Counted from the first letter of the stretch, positions 8,703 to 17,882 are shown. The stretch: 64,000 nt of DNA from Vallitalea maricola (GCF_036985595.1 NZ_BTPU01000060.1:1-64000); one strand, 5' to 3'. Notes: generated by a model not told the origin, from the sequence alone. Numbers and translations: made by a program.

Positions 8703-8728
8703 AATTGATTTAATTAGAACTAAAAGCT

Positions 8729-8777
8729 ATTTCTCTTTTGTATCTATTTATAAGTACATATTGTTCAAAAGAGAAAT
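8729..8777 (+). other. Intercistronic hairpin between frlD and the binding protein
   Basis: ATTTCTCTTTTG (8729-8740) pairs perfectly with CAAAAGAGAAAT (8766-8777) around a 25-nt loop. It lacks a clear T-run, so it may be a processing site or a leaky terminator that raises binding-protein mRNA relative to the kinase. Confidence 0.6.
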
Positions 8778-8856
8778 TTAAATAAATTATATTTATTTTA
8801 TTTTCTTAAGATGTAGCCAAAATACTTTATTATTACTATTATGGGAGGACAATAAT

Positions 8857-10176
8857 ATGAGAAAAAAATTAGGTAAAAGTTTGATTGGAGTACTATTGAT
8901 TATAGTCATGATATCTATGACAGCTTGTAGTAAATCTAATGATAATGATGTAAAAGATGAGGAGGAAGTAAAAGAAAAAAAAGTCATTAAATTATTTCAC
9001 AGATTTCCAGATGAACCTTTTAATACATTTATTGAAGAAACTGTAGCTCAGTATGAAGCTGACCATCCTGATATTGATATTGTTGTTTCAAGTGCACAAA
9101 ATCAACCTTATAAAGAAAAGATTAAAGTTGTAGTTGGTAGTAATGAGTGTCCAGACGTATTTTTCAGCTGGTCTGGTGAATTTTCAGAACGTTTTTTAAG
9201 AGAAGGCTTAATAATGAATCTTACTGAAGCTTTTAATAATGATACAGAGTGGAAGAGTTCTCTTCTGGAATCACAAGTAAATGAATACCGCAGTGGTGAT
9301 GTTTTATATGGAATACCTTTTAGACTAGATGCTAAGATGATGTTCTATAATATTGATATTTTTAATGAGAATAATCTAGAAGTACCTAAGACTTGGGAGG
9401 AATTTATAGAAGTATGTGAAGCGTTAAAAGCTAAAGATATTACACCTATAGCATATGGGAATCAAGATCAATGGCCTTCATCCCACTATATAGGAAGTAT
9501 CAATCAAATGCTAGTTGACAATGATACCAGATTAAAGGATTTAGACCCAGCCACAGGAGAATTTGTTGATCCTAATTACGTAAAATCACTAGAATATTAT
9601 CAACAACTAATACCATATTTTAATGATTCGGTTAATGGTTTACCACATGATATGGCTCGTAATAATTTTGCACAGGGTAGAGCAGCTATGTTTTTTGCAG
9701 AATTAGTTGAAATACCATATTTGGGAGAAGAAAATGCAGACCTTAATTATGGAATGTTCGGTTTTCCACTTATTGAAGGAGAGGGTGATCCTACACTATT
9801 AACTGGTTCACCAGAAGGGTTTGTAATTTCTTCTAAAACAAAATATCCAGAAGAAAGTATAGAATTCCTAAAATACTTTACAGGACCAGAAGTGGGTACA
9901 AAAGAAGTTCAACAAGTAGGCTGGTTTAATGCAGGAGTTGGAATTGTTGAAGGACTTGATGACCAAAAATTACTTGAAGCCTATGATGTTATAAAAAATG
10001 CAAAAACTATGTCTGGATGGTTTGATGCTTCATTATATTCTACTATTGCAAATGAATATTTAACAGCGGTTTCTGCTTTAACTAATGGAGATATGACACC
10101 AGAAGAAGTTATGGAAAAAATACAAAAAGTTGCAAAAGAAGTTAAGGAAACATCTCAGTCAGAAGTTAAAGAATAA
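8857..10176 (+). CDS. Extracellular sugar-binding lipoprotein of CUT1 importer (FrlO position)
   Basis: A 439-residue family 1 solute-binding protein. The signal peptide has a positively charged N-terminus, a hydrophobic core and the lipobox SMTAC (Cys at about residue 24), so the protein is lipid-anchored outside the membrane. The mature part starts with an Asn/Asp/Glu-rich linker, then KLFHRFPDEPFNTF and a C-terminal region typical of sugar-binding proteins. RBS GGGAGGA precedes ATG 8857. Two permease genes follow. Its position matches FrlO, so the ligand is probably a fructosamine amino acid. The operon encodes no ATPase. Confidence 0.88.
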   Translation: MRKKLGKSLIGVLLIIVMISMTACSKSNDNDVKDEEEVKEKKVIKLFHRFPDEPFNTFIEETVAQYEADHPDIDIVVSSAQNQPYKEKIKVVVGSNECPDVFFSWSGEFSERFLREGLIMNLTEAFNNDTEWKSSLLESQVNEYRSGDVLYGIPFRLDAKMMFYNIDIFNENNLEVPKTWEEFIEVCEALKAKDITPIAYGNQDQWPSSHYIGSINQMLVDNDTRLKDLDPATGEFVDPNYVKSLEYYQQLIPYFNDSVNGLPHDMARNNFAQGRAAMFFAELVEIPYLGEENADLNYGMFGFPLIEGEGDPTLLTGSPEGFVISSKTKYPEESIEFLKYFTGPEVGTKEVQQVGWFNAGVGIVEGLDDQKLLEAYDVIKNAKTMSGWFDASLYSTIANEYLTAVSALTNGDMTPEEVMEKIQKVAKEVKETSQSEVKE

Positions 10177-10189
10177 AATTATAAGATGT

Positions 10190-10221
10190 AAGGTGCTCTA
10201 GTTCTTATATAGATGCACCTT
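10190..10221 (+). other. Short intercistronic stem-loop after the binding protein
   Basis: AAGGTGC (10190-10196) pairs with GCACCTT (10215-10221). This kind of hairpin after a binding-protein gene often stabilises its message; there is no U-tract for termination. Confidence 0.45.
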
Positions 10222-10250
10222 TCTAATACAGAAAGGTGGTGGACATAATA

Positions 10251-11126
10251 ATGAAAAGGAAAAAAATGGTTCCTTACTATTATATTATACCAGGATTATT
10301 GATGGTTTTATTCTTTGTTTATGTACCAGTAATATCTAACTTTGTCTACAGCTTTTTCCATTTATCTTCGTATTCTTCAGGAAAAGTATTTGCAGGATTT
10401 GATAATTATATAAAACTTTTTACAAGTGATATTTTTCCTATAATGATTAAAAACAATACAATGTATGCAGTTATTTCATTAATTGTTCAAGTGGGATTTG
10501 GTACGATTATTGCGTTATTATTGGAAAGTAAACTTGCTGGAAGACTACGAAATGTATATCGAAATATATATTTTCTACCGGCATTAATATCTTTAACAGC
10601 AGTTGGTTTGTTATTTACATTTGTTTATTCACCACAAGTTGGACTACTTAATTCAGCACTTAGAGCAATTGGACTAGATAACCTTACACAATCATGGCTA
10701 GGAACTTCTAAAACAGCAATTTATTGTATAATTGCAATGAGTCAGTGGCAGTTCACGGGTTATATCGCTTTACTCATGGTTGTAGCTATACAGAATATAC
10801 CAAAAGATTATCTAGAGGCAGCAGCTATTGATGGTGCTGGTCCAATAAAAAGAGCAATCAATATTATGATTCCTCTTGTAAAAGAACAATTATTGGTATG
10901 TTCCATTATAACCATTATAGGTGCGTTCAAACTTTTCACAGAGGTATATTCAACCACTAGTGGAGGTCCTGGCAATAGTTCACAGGTATTAGGAGTTTTC
11001 TTGTATCAAAATGCATTTTTACATGACAAAATGGGTTTAGCAGCTGCAACAGGAGTGCTAATTTTTATAATAACTGTTACTATTTCTGTCATACAAATAG
11101 TTGTTACTAAATCAGGTAAAGTATAG
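10251..11126 (+). CDS. CUT1 sugar ABC transporter permease, MalF-like (FrlN position)
   Basis: A 291-residue integral membrane protein with about six transmembrane segments, beginning with VPYYYIIPGLLMVLFFVYVPV. The inner-membrane permease EAA loop is near YLEAAAIDGAGPIKRAI, which contacts the ATPase. ATG 10251 is preferred over the GTG at 10236, which lies inside the RBS GAAAGGTGGTGG. The stop codon overlaps the RBS of the next permease gene, so the two are translationally close. Confidence 0.9.
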   Translation: MKRKKMVPYYYIIPGLLMVLFFVYVPVISNFVYSFFHLSSYSSGKVFAGFDNYIKLFTSDIFPIMIKNNTMYAVISLIVQVGFGTIIALLLESKLAGRLRNVYRNIYFLPALISLTAVGLLFTFVYSPQVGLLNSALRAIGLDNLTQSWLGTSKTAIYCIIAMSQWQFTGYIALLMVVAIQNIPKDYLEAAAIDGAGPIKRAINIMIPLVKEQLLVCSIITIIGAFKLFTEVYSTTSGGPGNSSQVLGVFLYQNAFLHDKMGLAAATGVLIFIITVTISVIQIVVTKSGKV

Positions 11127-11136
11127 GAGGGTAGCC

Positions 11137-11994
11137 ATGTTAACCAGCGAAGTAATACAGGGAAAGAAAACACAAAAAAATAACATATTAAAAGTTGTGT
11201 TAAATATATTCTTTATTATCCTAGTAATAAGTATATTCCTGCCTATAATATGGTTACTAATTAACTCATTAAAAAGTAATAATGAACTATTCAATAATTC
11301 ATTAGCTTTACCTAGTAAATGGCTATTTAGTAACTACGCAGAAGCATGGGGAAAAGGATTATTTGCTTATTTTAAAAACTCTGTTATAGTAAGTTCGATT
11401 TCTTTATTATTAATTATTATCATTAGTGCATCATTAGCTTATGGTCTTACTAGATTTAATGTAAAAGGAGGAAATATTATTTTCTTCATAGTTCTTGGAG
11501 GTATGGCACTCTCAGAACAAGTTGCATTAGTTCCTCTTTATAAAATGCTGCAAACACTAAATCTATATAATACCTACTTTGCAGTTATTCTGCCTTATAT
11601 AGCCTTTAGAATACCTTTTACGGTATTTTTAATGAGAGCGTATTTTCTATCGATTCCAAAAGAACTTGAGGAAGCAGCTTATATAGACGGTTATAATAGT
11701 TTTCAGATTTTTTATAAAATAATTGTACCTATTAGCAAACCAATATTTGCTTCTTGTGCAATTGTTAATTTGAATTTTGTTTGGAATGAATTTTTATTTG
11801 CCAATGTTTTTCTTGAAAGTAAAGAGATTATGACTATACCTATAGGATTAATGACTTTCCAAGGAGATATGAAAGCGAATTATACTGTAATGTTAGCTGG
11901 AATTGTTATTGCATCCATTCCAATGATAATGATTTTCCTATTAATGCAAAAGCAATTTATTAGAGGTCTAACCGCAGGTTCTGTTAAAGGTTAG
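11137..11994 (+). CDS. CUT1 sugar ABC transporter permease, MalG-like (FrlM position)
   Basis: A 285-residue membrane protein with about six transmembrane helices. The first helix ends in LPIIWLLINSLKSNNELF, typical of MalG-like permeases, and the EAA loop reads ELEEAAYIDGYNSFQIF. ATG 11137 follows TAGGAGGG (11124-11131), whose TAG is the stop of the preceding gene. It pairs with the MalF-like gene upstream; the ATPase must come from elsewhere, as with MsmX in B. subtilis. Confidence 0.9.
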   Translation: MLTSEVIQGKKTQKNNILKVVLNIFFIILVISIFLPIIWLLINSLKSNNELFNNSLALPSKWLFSNYAEAWGKGLFAYFKNSVIVSSISLLLIIIISASLAYGLTRFNVKGGNIIFFIVLGGMALSEQVALVPLYKMLQTLNLYNTYFAVILPYIAFRIPFTVFLMRAYFLSIPKELEEAAYIDGYNSFQIFYKIIVPISKPIFASCAIVNLNFVWNEFLFANVFLESKEIMTIPIGLMTFQGDMKANYTVMLAGIVIASIPMIMIFLLMQKQFIRGLTAGSVKG

Positions 11995-12006
11995 AGGAAT
12001 ACAATT

Positions 12007-12083
12007 CATTATTTTATGTTTAAATGCATAAAATGATGCTTAAAATAAAGAATGTTTTAACGTTAAACATAACGTTATATAAT
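12007..12083 (+). promoter_or_regulatory. Cluster of dyads and candidate operator upstream of frlB
   Basis: Three nested signals are visible. CATTATTTTATG (12007-12018) pairs with CATAAAATGATG (12027-12038). At 12052-12070, ATGTTTTAACGTTAAACAT is an 18-bp palindrome with one extra T. ATAACGTTATATAAT (12069-12083) matches the operator candidate at 7744-7758 in 14 of 15 positions and contains TATAAT at 12078-12083. An internal promoter for frlB under the same regulator is likely, but no good -35 box is visible. Confidence 0.5.
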
Positions 12084-12153
12084 GTTATATATTAATTATA
12101 TACATTTATTAAATATAAATTTATAAAATAAAATAAAAAAAGGAGTAATGAAA

Positions 12154-13131
12154 ATGAAAAGAGAACATATTGAGCAAATTAACGCAGCAGTTGAAGCAGT
12201 AAAAGCAAAGAAAAAGATTAATCACTTTTATTTTGTAGCTTGTGGAGGATCAATGGCATTAATGATGCCAGCACAATACGTCATGGACTGTGAATGTGAA
12301 ATACCAGCTACAGTATATACAGCTAATGAATTTATACATCGTATGCCTAAAGCATTAGGAAAGGATTCTGTTGTTATATCCTGTTCAATGCAAGGAAAGA
12401 CTCCAGAGACAGTGGAAGCTACAAGGTTAGCTAGAGAAAAAGGAGCTTTAACTATTTCAATGTCACATAATGTAGGTTCGCCACTTTGGGAAACAACACA
12501 ATACCCAATTCATTATGATTGGTTAGAAGAAACAGATATGAGTAACCATAATCATACAATTTTACATTCTTTAGTATTTAATATTCTTAATACTATACAA
12601 CCTAATGAAAAATATGAAAGAGCTTGTAAATCTATCGAAAAAATGGATGCCATTTTCAAAGCTAATATAGAAAAATATGCTTCAAAAGCATTAGAATTTG
12701 GTGAAAATTATAAAAGAGAAGAAATTATTTATACAATGGCTAGTGGAGGTAGTTATGGTCCTGCATACTCATTTGCAATATGTTTATTAATGGAAATGCA
12801 ATGGGTTAACTCTAATTGTATACATTCAGGAGAATACTTCCATGGACCATTTGAAATTACTGATTATGATGTACCATTTATCATAGTAAAAGGTATTGAT
12901 CAAACAAGATATCTTGACGAAAGAGCACATAAATTCTGTGAAAAATTCTCAGATAAGATTACATTAATTGATGCAGCAGATTTTGATATGAAAGATATGG
13001 ATGAAGATCTTAAAGGTTATTTTGCATCATTAGTTGTAGGGGTTGTTCTACGTGGATATGCAGATGCTCTTGCTGATTTTAGAGGGCATCCATTAACTGT
13101 TAGAAGATATATGTGGAGAATGGAATATTAA
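12154..13131 (+). CDS. frlB: Fructosamine-6-phosphate deglycase (SIS domain)
   Basis: A 325-residue double-SIS-domain protein. HFYFVACGGSMA opens SIS1, CSMQGKTPETVEA is the phosphosugar-binding loop, and YTMASGGSYGPAYSFA opens SIS2. HSGEYFHGPFEI carries the Glu and His region expected in FrlB-like deglycases. It ends in HPLTVRRYMWRMEY, like FrlB (RRYYGGLVEY in E. coli, from memory). ATG 12154 is preferred over 12148 because AGGAG (12141-12145) is only 2 nt from the latter. With frlD it would convert fructosamine-6-phosphate to glucose-6-phosphate plus the amino acid. It may be expressed from its own promoter as well as from the operon. It is a paralogue of the gene at 4526-5518. Confidence 0.85.
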   Translation: MKREHIEQINAAVEAVKAKKKINHFYFVACGGSMALMMPAQYVMDCECEIPATVYTANEFIHRMPKALGKDSVVISCSMQGKTPETVEATRLAREKGALTISMSHNVGSPLWETTQYPIHYDWLEETDMSNHNHTILHSLVFNILNTIQPNEKYERACKSIEKMDAIFKANIEKYASKALEFGENYKREEIIYTMASGGSYGPAYSFAICLLMEMQWVNSNCIHSGEYFHGPFEITDYDVPFIIVKGIDQTRYLDERAHKFCEKFSDKITLIDAADFDMKDMDEDLKGYFASLVVGVVLRGYADALADFRGHPLTVRRYMWRMEY

Positions 13132-13189
13132 TTATACGTAACACGTCACGATGTTTTATAGAAAAGTGACTAGTCTAAAGTAGAACAAG

Positions 13190-13226
13190 CTGATATCGTA
13201 ATATAATTATTGCGGTGTCAGTTTTT
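13190..13226 (+). terminator. Terminator after frlB
   Basis: CTGATATCG (13190-13198) pairs with CGGTGTCAG (13213-13221), with two G-U pairs, followed by TTTTTCT. Confidence 0.7.
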
Positions 13227-13270
13227 CTCTATCTGTTATTAAATTCCTTTATGACATAGGAGGAAAGATC

Positions 13271-14116
13271 ATGGGTGTTCGGCTTAGTAAAGATAAATTA
13301 ACCAGCTATTTTTTTACAATCATAAGTTGCTTTTTTTTTGCGTTAGCAATTAATCTTTTTATTAAACCTAATCATATTGTTGGTGGAGGAGTAACGGGTG
13401 TCGCTCTAGTAATTAATAGATATATACCTTGGGGCATTGGCTTAATTGCTTATTTATTAAATATACCTATTATGATTATGTCTTTTAGGATAAAAGGCGT
13501 GTCTTATACTATAAAATGTTTAATTGTAACAACCTTATTAAATTTCTTAATTGATGCATTAGCTTTTTTACCAGCTATGACAAATAACCCTCTAATCGGT
13601 GCAGGTTATGGAGGTGTTTTCTTTGGCATATCAATTGGGTTAAACTATAGATATAATGTATCAAGCGGAGGTACAGAACTTCTAGGACAACTCATTATTA
13701 CCAAGTTTAAGCATATAACCATTGGGAAAATATTAATTATTATCGATGGATGCATCGTGCTTATTGGTAGTTTAATATTAAATAATCCTGAAAATGTTCT
13801 TCTAGCGTTAATGATGATTTTTGTTGGTGGCAAGGTAAGTGACTTAGTTGTTAATGGCTTTGATTATGTTAGAATGTGTTATATTATCACAGCTCATGAA
13901 GATGAAGTTGCTTCTGAGTTAATGCGACAATCTAATAGGGGTATAACGAAATTAAATGGAGTTGGAATGTATAGTAAAAAAGATTATGGTGTACTAATGA
14001 CTGCGGTTTCAAAACAGCAGTTTACACGTGTAAAAGAAAGTGTTCTAAGAGTTGATAGAAATGCCTTTGTTATAATAGTTAATACAAGTGAGGTAATAGG
14101 TAAGGGATTTAAATAG
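13271..14116 (+). CDS. YitT-family membrane protein (DUF161 + DUF2179)
   Basis: A 281-residue membrane protein. About five to six hydrophobic segments fill residues 10-200; the second half of the motif NLFIKPNHIVGGGVTGVAL is characteristic of YitT proteins. A soluble C-terminal DUF2179 domain covers roughly residues 215-275 (GITKLNGVGMYSKKDYGVLM). The family's function is unknown; transport or signalling at the membrane has been suggested. RBS AGGAGGAAAG precedes ATG 13271. It is a single gene between terminators with no evident partner. Confidence 0.85.
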   Translation: MGVRLSKDKLTSYFFTIISCFFFALAINLFIKPNHIVGGGVTGVALVINRYIPWGIGLIAYLLNIPIMIMSFRIKGVSYTIKCLIVTTLLNFLIDALAFLPAMTNNPLIGAGYGGVFFGISIGLNYRYNVSSGGTELLGQLIITKFKHITIGKILIIIDGCIVLIGSLILNNPENVLLALMMIFVGGKVSDLVVNGFDYVRMCYIITAHEDEVASELMRQSNRGITKLNGVGMYSKKDYGVLMTAVSKQQFTRVKESVLRVDRNAFVIIVNTSEVIGKGFK

Positions 14117-14157
14117 AATAAGGTTTCTTTTAACCATAAAATTTTCAGTAGAATATA

Positions 14158-14202
14158 CAACTCTGCTTAGCTTCCATTACAGTTAAACAGAGTTGGTTTT
14201 AT
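14158..14202. terminator. Terminator after the YitT gene
   Basis: CAACTCTG (14158-14165) pairs with CAGAGTTG (14188-14195) and is followed by GTTTTATAATTT. It separates convergent genes. Confidence 0.75.
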
Positions 14203-14229
14203 AATTTATAGTGATTAAGTTTATTATAA

Positions 14230-14760
14230 TTAAGCTAATATTTTCATTAAGAGATTTGGGATTAATAGTGCTATAGCCATTCCATAGAGCAGGTCAAGCC
14301 ATACAACTGATCCTAAAGCACCTATGTATATTAAAACTACTATTGGAAAACATAAAATCTTAGTCAGCCAATTAGTGTCTTTACTTTTAATTAGTTCCCA
14401 TATATTATTAGCATCTCCCCTGCTTGGGAATGCATGCATAGCTATAGAAATTCCTAACCAAATGAGGAAAAAATCTAGTAAATCACCGGAATTGAATCTC
14501 AGAACGGGTATTGCTGCTGACATAGCTATTAGGGCAGCTAATATTGTATTTATAATAAATGGTCCAACACTGATTAATACGTGTTGATAAACTTTTTTTG
14601 GTTCTTCATGTACAACATAACCACACGGATTAGCAAATCTGAAATAACAAACATCAAAAACAGCAACTCTTGAAATTCTACAGAAGAATTGATGTGCCAT
14701 TTCATGTACTATTACTCCAGGAAAAGTAGCTAGTGATATTATTTGACCGGGTATTAACAT
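14230..14760 (-). CDS. M50-like membrane metalloprotease (HExxH)
   Basis: A 176-residue membrane protein with a zinc-protease motif HEMAH at residues 19-23, inside VIVHEMAHQFFC. Three or four hydrophobic segments follow. It is shorter than standard site-2 proteases and lacks a clear NPDG motif, so it resembles small M50-like or DUF3267-type proteins. RBS GAAAGGA lies upstream on the minus strand. It is 33 nt downstream of a TPR/zinc-ribbon gene, with which it probably forms an operon. Substrate is unknown. The motif supports a peptidase, but an inactive membrane scaffold cannot be excluded. Confidence 0.7.
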   Translation of the reverse strand: MLIPGQIISLATFPGVIVHEMAHQFFCRISRVAVFDVCYFRFANPCGYVVHEEPKKVYQHVLISVGPFIINTILAALIAMSAAIPVLRFNSGDLLDFFLIWLGISIAMHAFPSRGDANNIWELIKSKDTNWLTKILCFPIVVLIYIGALGSVVWLDLLYGMAIALLIPNLLMKILA

Positions 14761-14793
14761 GTTTTTAATTCCTTTCTTCTATTCTTGTGATTC

Positions 14794-15840
14794 TTAATCT
14801 AAGCTTTCTATAAATTCCTTATCTATAGGACTAATGTCATCATGTTCTTTAATAATATTTAAGATTTCATTTCTCTCCTCTATCATATCATTATAATGAT
14901 ATGTTTCTGCTAAAGTCTCCATTATAGAAAGATTGTCTGAATCAAGTTTATAAGCTTTTTCAATATATTCAAGTGCTTTTTTGTCATTTAATCTTTTTAA
15001 TTCTATTCTTGCTAATGCAGCATATGCTCCTGCTGATTCTACGTTCATATCAAGAATATGATTACAGTGAGATATTGCAGAATCATAGTTTTCTAGTTCT
15101 CTCTCAATTGCTGCCATACATATTAGGGCATATTGGTTGTTTGGATGTTGTCTCAACATTATTTCCATGTAATATTTTGCTTGTTCATAGTTACCTTGAG
15201 TACAGTAGAGGTCAGATAACATATAAGCAGTCATATTATTATTAGGGTGTACATTAATATATTCAGTTAATTTTTGTATTTTTATATCATCTGTATCAGT
15301 TTCGATTATATCTATAAGATTACTAAGTTCACCATCTAGCACATAGATATCTTGCAGATCAAGACTTATATCATCTATTTGATCATATAGTTTTTCATTA
15401 TCAATTGTAGTACCTTCTAGAGCTATTAATAGGTCAATAACGTCAGCATAATTACCATTGTAATATTGAGCTATAATTATTTTGGATTTTATATTTCCTG
15501 AGTTATTATACTGTTCATTTGCCTTTTTATATTCCTCTAAAGCTGTAGAATATTTCTTTTGTTCTTCTGCCTGTTTACCTCTTTCATAAGCTATTGCACC
15601 TTTCATTGTTGTTGGAAATCTCATCAATGAATAAATGACTAATCCTATAACAATCAAAAATACGAACTTGATTGATGGAGGAATAGGTCTTTTGGAAAGC
15701 TTGTCTCGACAATCTTTACATAAATTGAATTTGTAGCCTTCTTCAACAATAGAACTTCCACAGTTTTCACAACCATAATGATAGGTCTGGTCATAAAAAT
15801 TGCCATAGTTATATTCGTTGTTCATGTTCTCCTCTGACAT
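14794..15840 (-). CDS. Zinc-ribbon, single-TM, TPR-repeat protein
   Basis: A 348-residue protein of unrecognised specific function. The N-terminus has two Cys pairs (CENC and CKDC, about residues 24-40) that form a zinc ribbon. One transmembrane helix follows (about 55-70, FVFLIVIGLVIYSL), then TPR repeats from about residue 80 to the C-terminus (for example GNYEQAKYYMEIMLRQHPNN). The soluble TPR part probably lies outside the membrane or scaffolds partners. RBS GGAGAGGAG precedes the ATG on the minus strand. It is co-oriented with the small metalloprotease, which suggests a shared membrane-proteolysis or quality-control role (inference). Confidence 0.8.
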   Translation of the reverse strand: MSEENMNNEYNYGNFYDQTYHYGCENCGSSIVEEGYKFNLCKDCRDKLSKRPIPPSIKFVFLIVIGLVIYSLMRFPTTMKGAIAYERGKQAEEQKKYSTALEEYKKANEQYNNSGNIKSKIIIAQYYNGNYADVIDLLIALEGTTIDNEKLYDQIDDISLDLQDIYVLDGELSNLIDIIETDTDDIKIQKLTEYINVHPNNNMTAYMLSDLYCTQGNYEQAKYYMEIMLRQHPNNQYALICMAAIERELENYDSAISHCNHILDMNVESAGAYAALARIELKRLNDKKALEYIEKAYKLDSDNLSIMETLAETYHYNDMIEERNEILNIIKEHDDISPIDKEFIESLD

Positions 15841-16207
15841 AAAAGTCTCCTCTCCTGTATATTTCCTCGTATAGCTATACTAAATATTGTTCTGCTATAT
15901 AAATGAAAACTTAACCAAGATTATATTGTCATTTGATAATATGAGTTAATTTATCGCATATCAAAACAATGCCAGTAAATGTATCGGCATAATTATTATT
16001 AAAATTAGTATTAATTCTAATAAAATATTGTAATTATAGATTGTATTCAAAATTACCATCTTTAAAATATATAACAGTAGAATTACAGCATATCTATCCA
16101 AAAAAGATTGTAAAAGGTATATTTAACAAGGTAAACCTGACAAGTATCTATGGGTTTGTATTATATCACCAATTTATTTCCCAGTGATCATGTATCCTCT
16201 TCTGTTT
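15841..16207. other. Gene-free gap between TPR gene and M56 gene
   Basis: About 370 nt of AT-rich DNA carrying the 5' region of the TPR gene and the 3' end of the M56 gene (both minus strand). I saw no convincing terminator, RNA or small gene here. Confidence 0.5.
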
Positions 16208-17881
16208 TTATTGATTAAACAAATTATCATATTCTTTCTTACTTACTTTTACAACCCCTACCAAATCATTAGCTTCATTACGAATAGCCTTAGTATTGAC
16301 TAACCCATTAGGATGGGTAAATAGAAAATAGCTGTTATCATCTTTTTTATCATAGAAACTTTTAACTGTTTTACCATCATAATAAAACATATCTTTATCT
16401 TTTTCATATATCAAACCATATTTTTCATATATTGAATATTTATTTGCTACTTTATCAGTTCGCTTGTTATCTTTATTTTCTTCAGCAATATTGGTGGAGA
16501 TAGATTTATCTTCTTGTTTAGGTACAGGGATTTGATTGCTTTCGGTTGATCCCAATATTTTATCTGCTTCATCTTTACTCACTAAGGTAATACCTATCAA
16601 CTCATTGTTTTTATTACGAAGAGCCTTGAGATTCAATTCACCACTGGGACGAATTATAAAGTAATATTTTTTTTCATCACTAAGTTTGTCAAAAAAGCAT
16701 TTAACTGTTTTATTGTTATAATAAAATTTATCTTCATCTTCATTATAGGTCAAACCAAATTTCTCATATATAGCAGAATCTTGTTTGATTTTCCCTATAC
16801 GTTTATCTTCAAATTCATTTCGTTCAGGTGATTTTACTTCAATTTGTTCAGTGATAATATTATTTTTTTCTTTAACTTGCTCTTTAGCATTAGAATTACT
16901 AGTAGCTAAAACTTCTCCTGTAGTTATAGTAGCTATAATAATAAAACCTAATATAAGAAAGCCTAATTTTTTCTTCGTACCATTCATGATAGAAATAATC
17001 CTCTTCTTCATACTACTTTTTCCTCCATAAAAATTAGTTGATAATGCAGTTTGATACCTTGTTTGTCTTCTGCTTGCATTAATAATTGTCTCAGCATATA
17101 GCTTTTTACCTTTTATATCCAAATATTTTGTTACCCTTTCATCACATGAGATCTCACATTGTCTATTGGTTATTTTCGCAATAAAATATACCATCGGATT
17201 AAACCAGTGAATACCTATAACCATTAACATTATTGCTTTGAATAATATATCTTTTTGTTTGTAGTGAATCAACTCATGTCTTAATACCAGGGATATTTCA
17301 CTATAGGACATCTTGTTTTCGGGTAACAATATTAATGGTTTATAAAATCTAACAAGCATTGGAGTTGAGATACATGGGCATATTTTAATGTTGACCCTAT
17401 GATTAATATTCATATTTGCCTTTAATTCTTCTAATAAGTCTAAGATTGAAATTGATTCAACTTCCTCATTCCACCTGTTTATCATTTTCATAAAATGAAT
17501 ATGTCGCAATATATAATAAGTCATACAAACAGCACAACCAGCCAGCCAAATGATAAATGCAACTTGAAACCAATGTATTTGGGGGGAATTCATAGATATA
17601 GAACTGGTATCTTCAACTATTGTACTAGTTGTAAATTCTATATCAGGGTTAACAATTGGTGTATTGATATAACTAGCTGTTGGTGGGTTAATTTCAATCA
17701 ATGGATTACTGAATTGTGGTCTAAAGGGAATCAAAAGTCCGAAAATTATAATCAACCATCCAAAATAAATAGATCTAGCAGAGTATTTTTTTGATAGTAA
17801 AGGCTCTAAAACCATATATAACAATGCAATGGCTGACATGGTTATAGAACTTGTTATTAGAGCTGTCATAAAATATTCCAA
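16208..17881 (-). CDS. M56-family (BlaR1/MecR1-like) membrane sensor protease with duplicated C-terminal domain
   Basis: A 557-residue membrane metalloprotease. Four transmembrane segments lie at about 5-27, 37-53, 104-126 and 305-322. The zinc motif is HELIH (202-206), with QCEISCDERV (241-250) as the third-ligand region. Beyond the last membrane segment there is no penicillin-binding domain. Instead two similar blocks of about 74 residues follow (370-443 and 483-555), each starting IYEKFGL/IYEKYGL and containing FYYxxKTVKxF. It starts with TTG at 17881, one nt after the blaI stop, with GGGGGG inside the blaI 3' end as RBS; ATG 17869 is an alternative. It probably senses an envelope signal and inactivates the cognate BlaI-type repressor by proteolysis. 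Confidence 0.85.
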   Translation of the reverse strand: MEYFMTALITSSITMSAIALLYMVLEPLLSKKYSARSIYFGWLIIIFGLLIPFRPQFSNPLIEINPPTASYINTPIVNPDIEFTTSTIVEDTSSISMNSPQIHWFQVAFIIWLAGCAVCMTYYILRHIHFMKMINRWNEEVESISILDLLEELKANMNINHRVNIKICPCISTPMLVRFYKPLILLPENKMSYSEISLVLRHELIHYKQKDILFKAIMLMVIGIHWFNPMVYFIAKITNRQCEISCDERVTKYLDIKGKKLYAETIINASRRQTRYQTALSTNFYGGKSSMKKRIISIMNGTKKKLGFLILGFIIIATITTGEVLATSNSNAKEQVKEKNNIITEQIEVKSPERNEFEDKRIGKIKQDSAIYEKFGLTYNEDEDKFYYNNKTVKCFFDKLSDEKKYYFIIRPSGELNLKALRNKNNELIGITLVSKDEADKILGSTESNQIPVPKQEDKSISTNIAEENKDNKRTDKVANKYSIYEKYGLIYEKDKDMFYYDGKTVKSFYDKKDDNSYFLFTHPNGLVNTKAIRNEANDLVGVVKVSKKEYDNLFNQ

Positions 17882-17882
17882 A

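Noticed and set aside
12052..12070. CcpA cre site in the frlB upstream palindrome
   Set aside because: It has a central CG but fails the outer TG and CA positions of the cre consensus.
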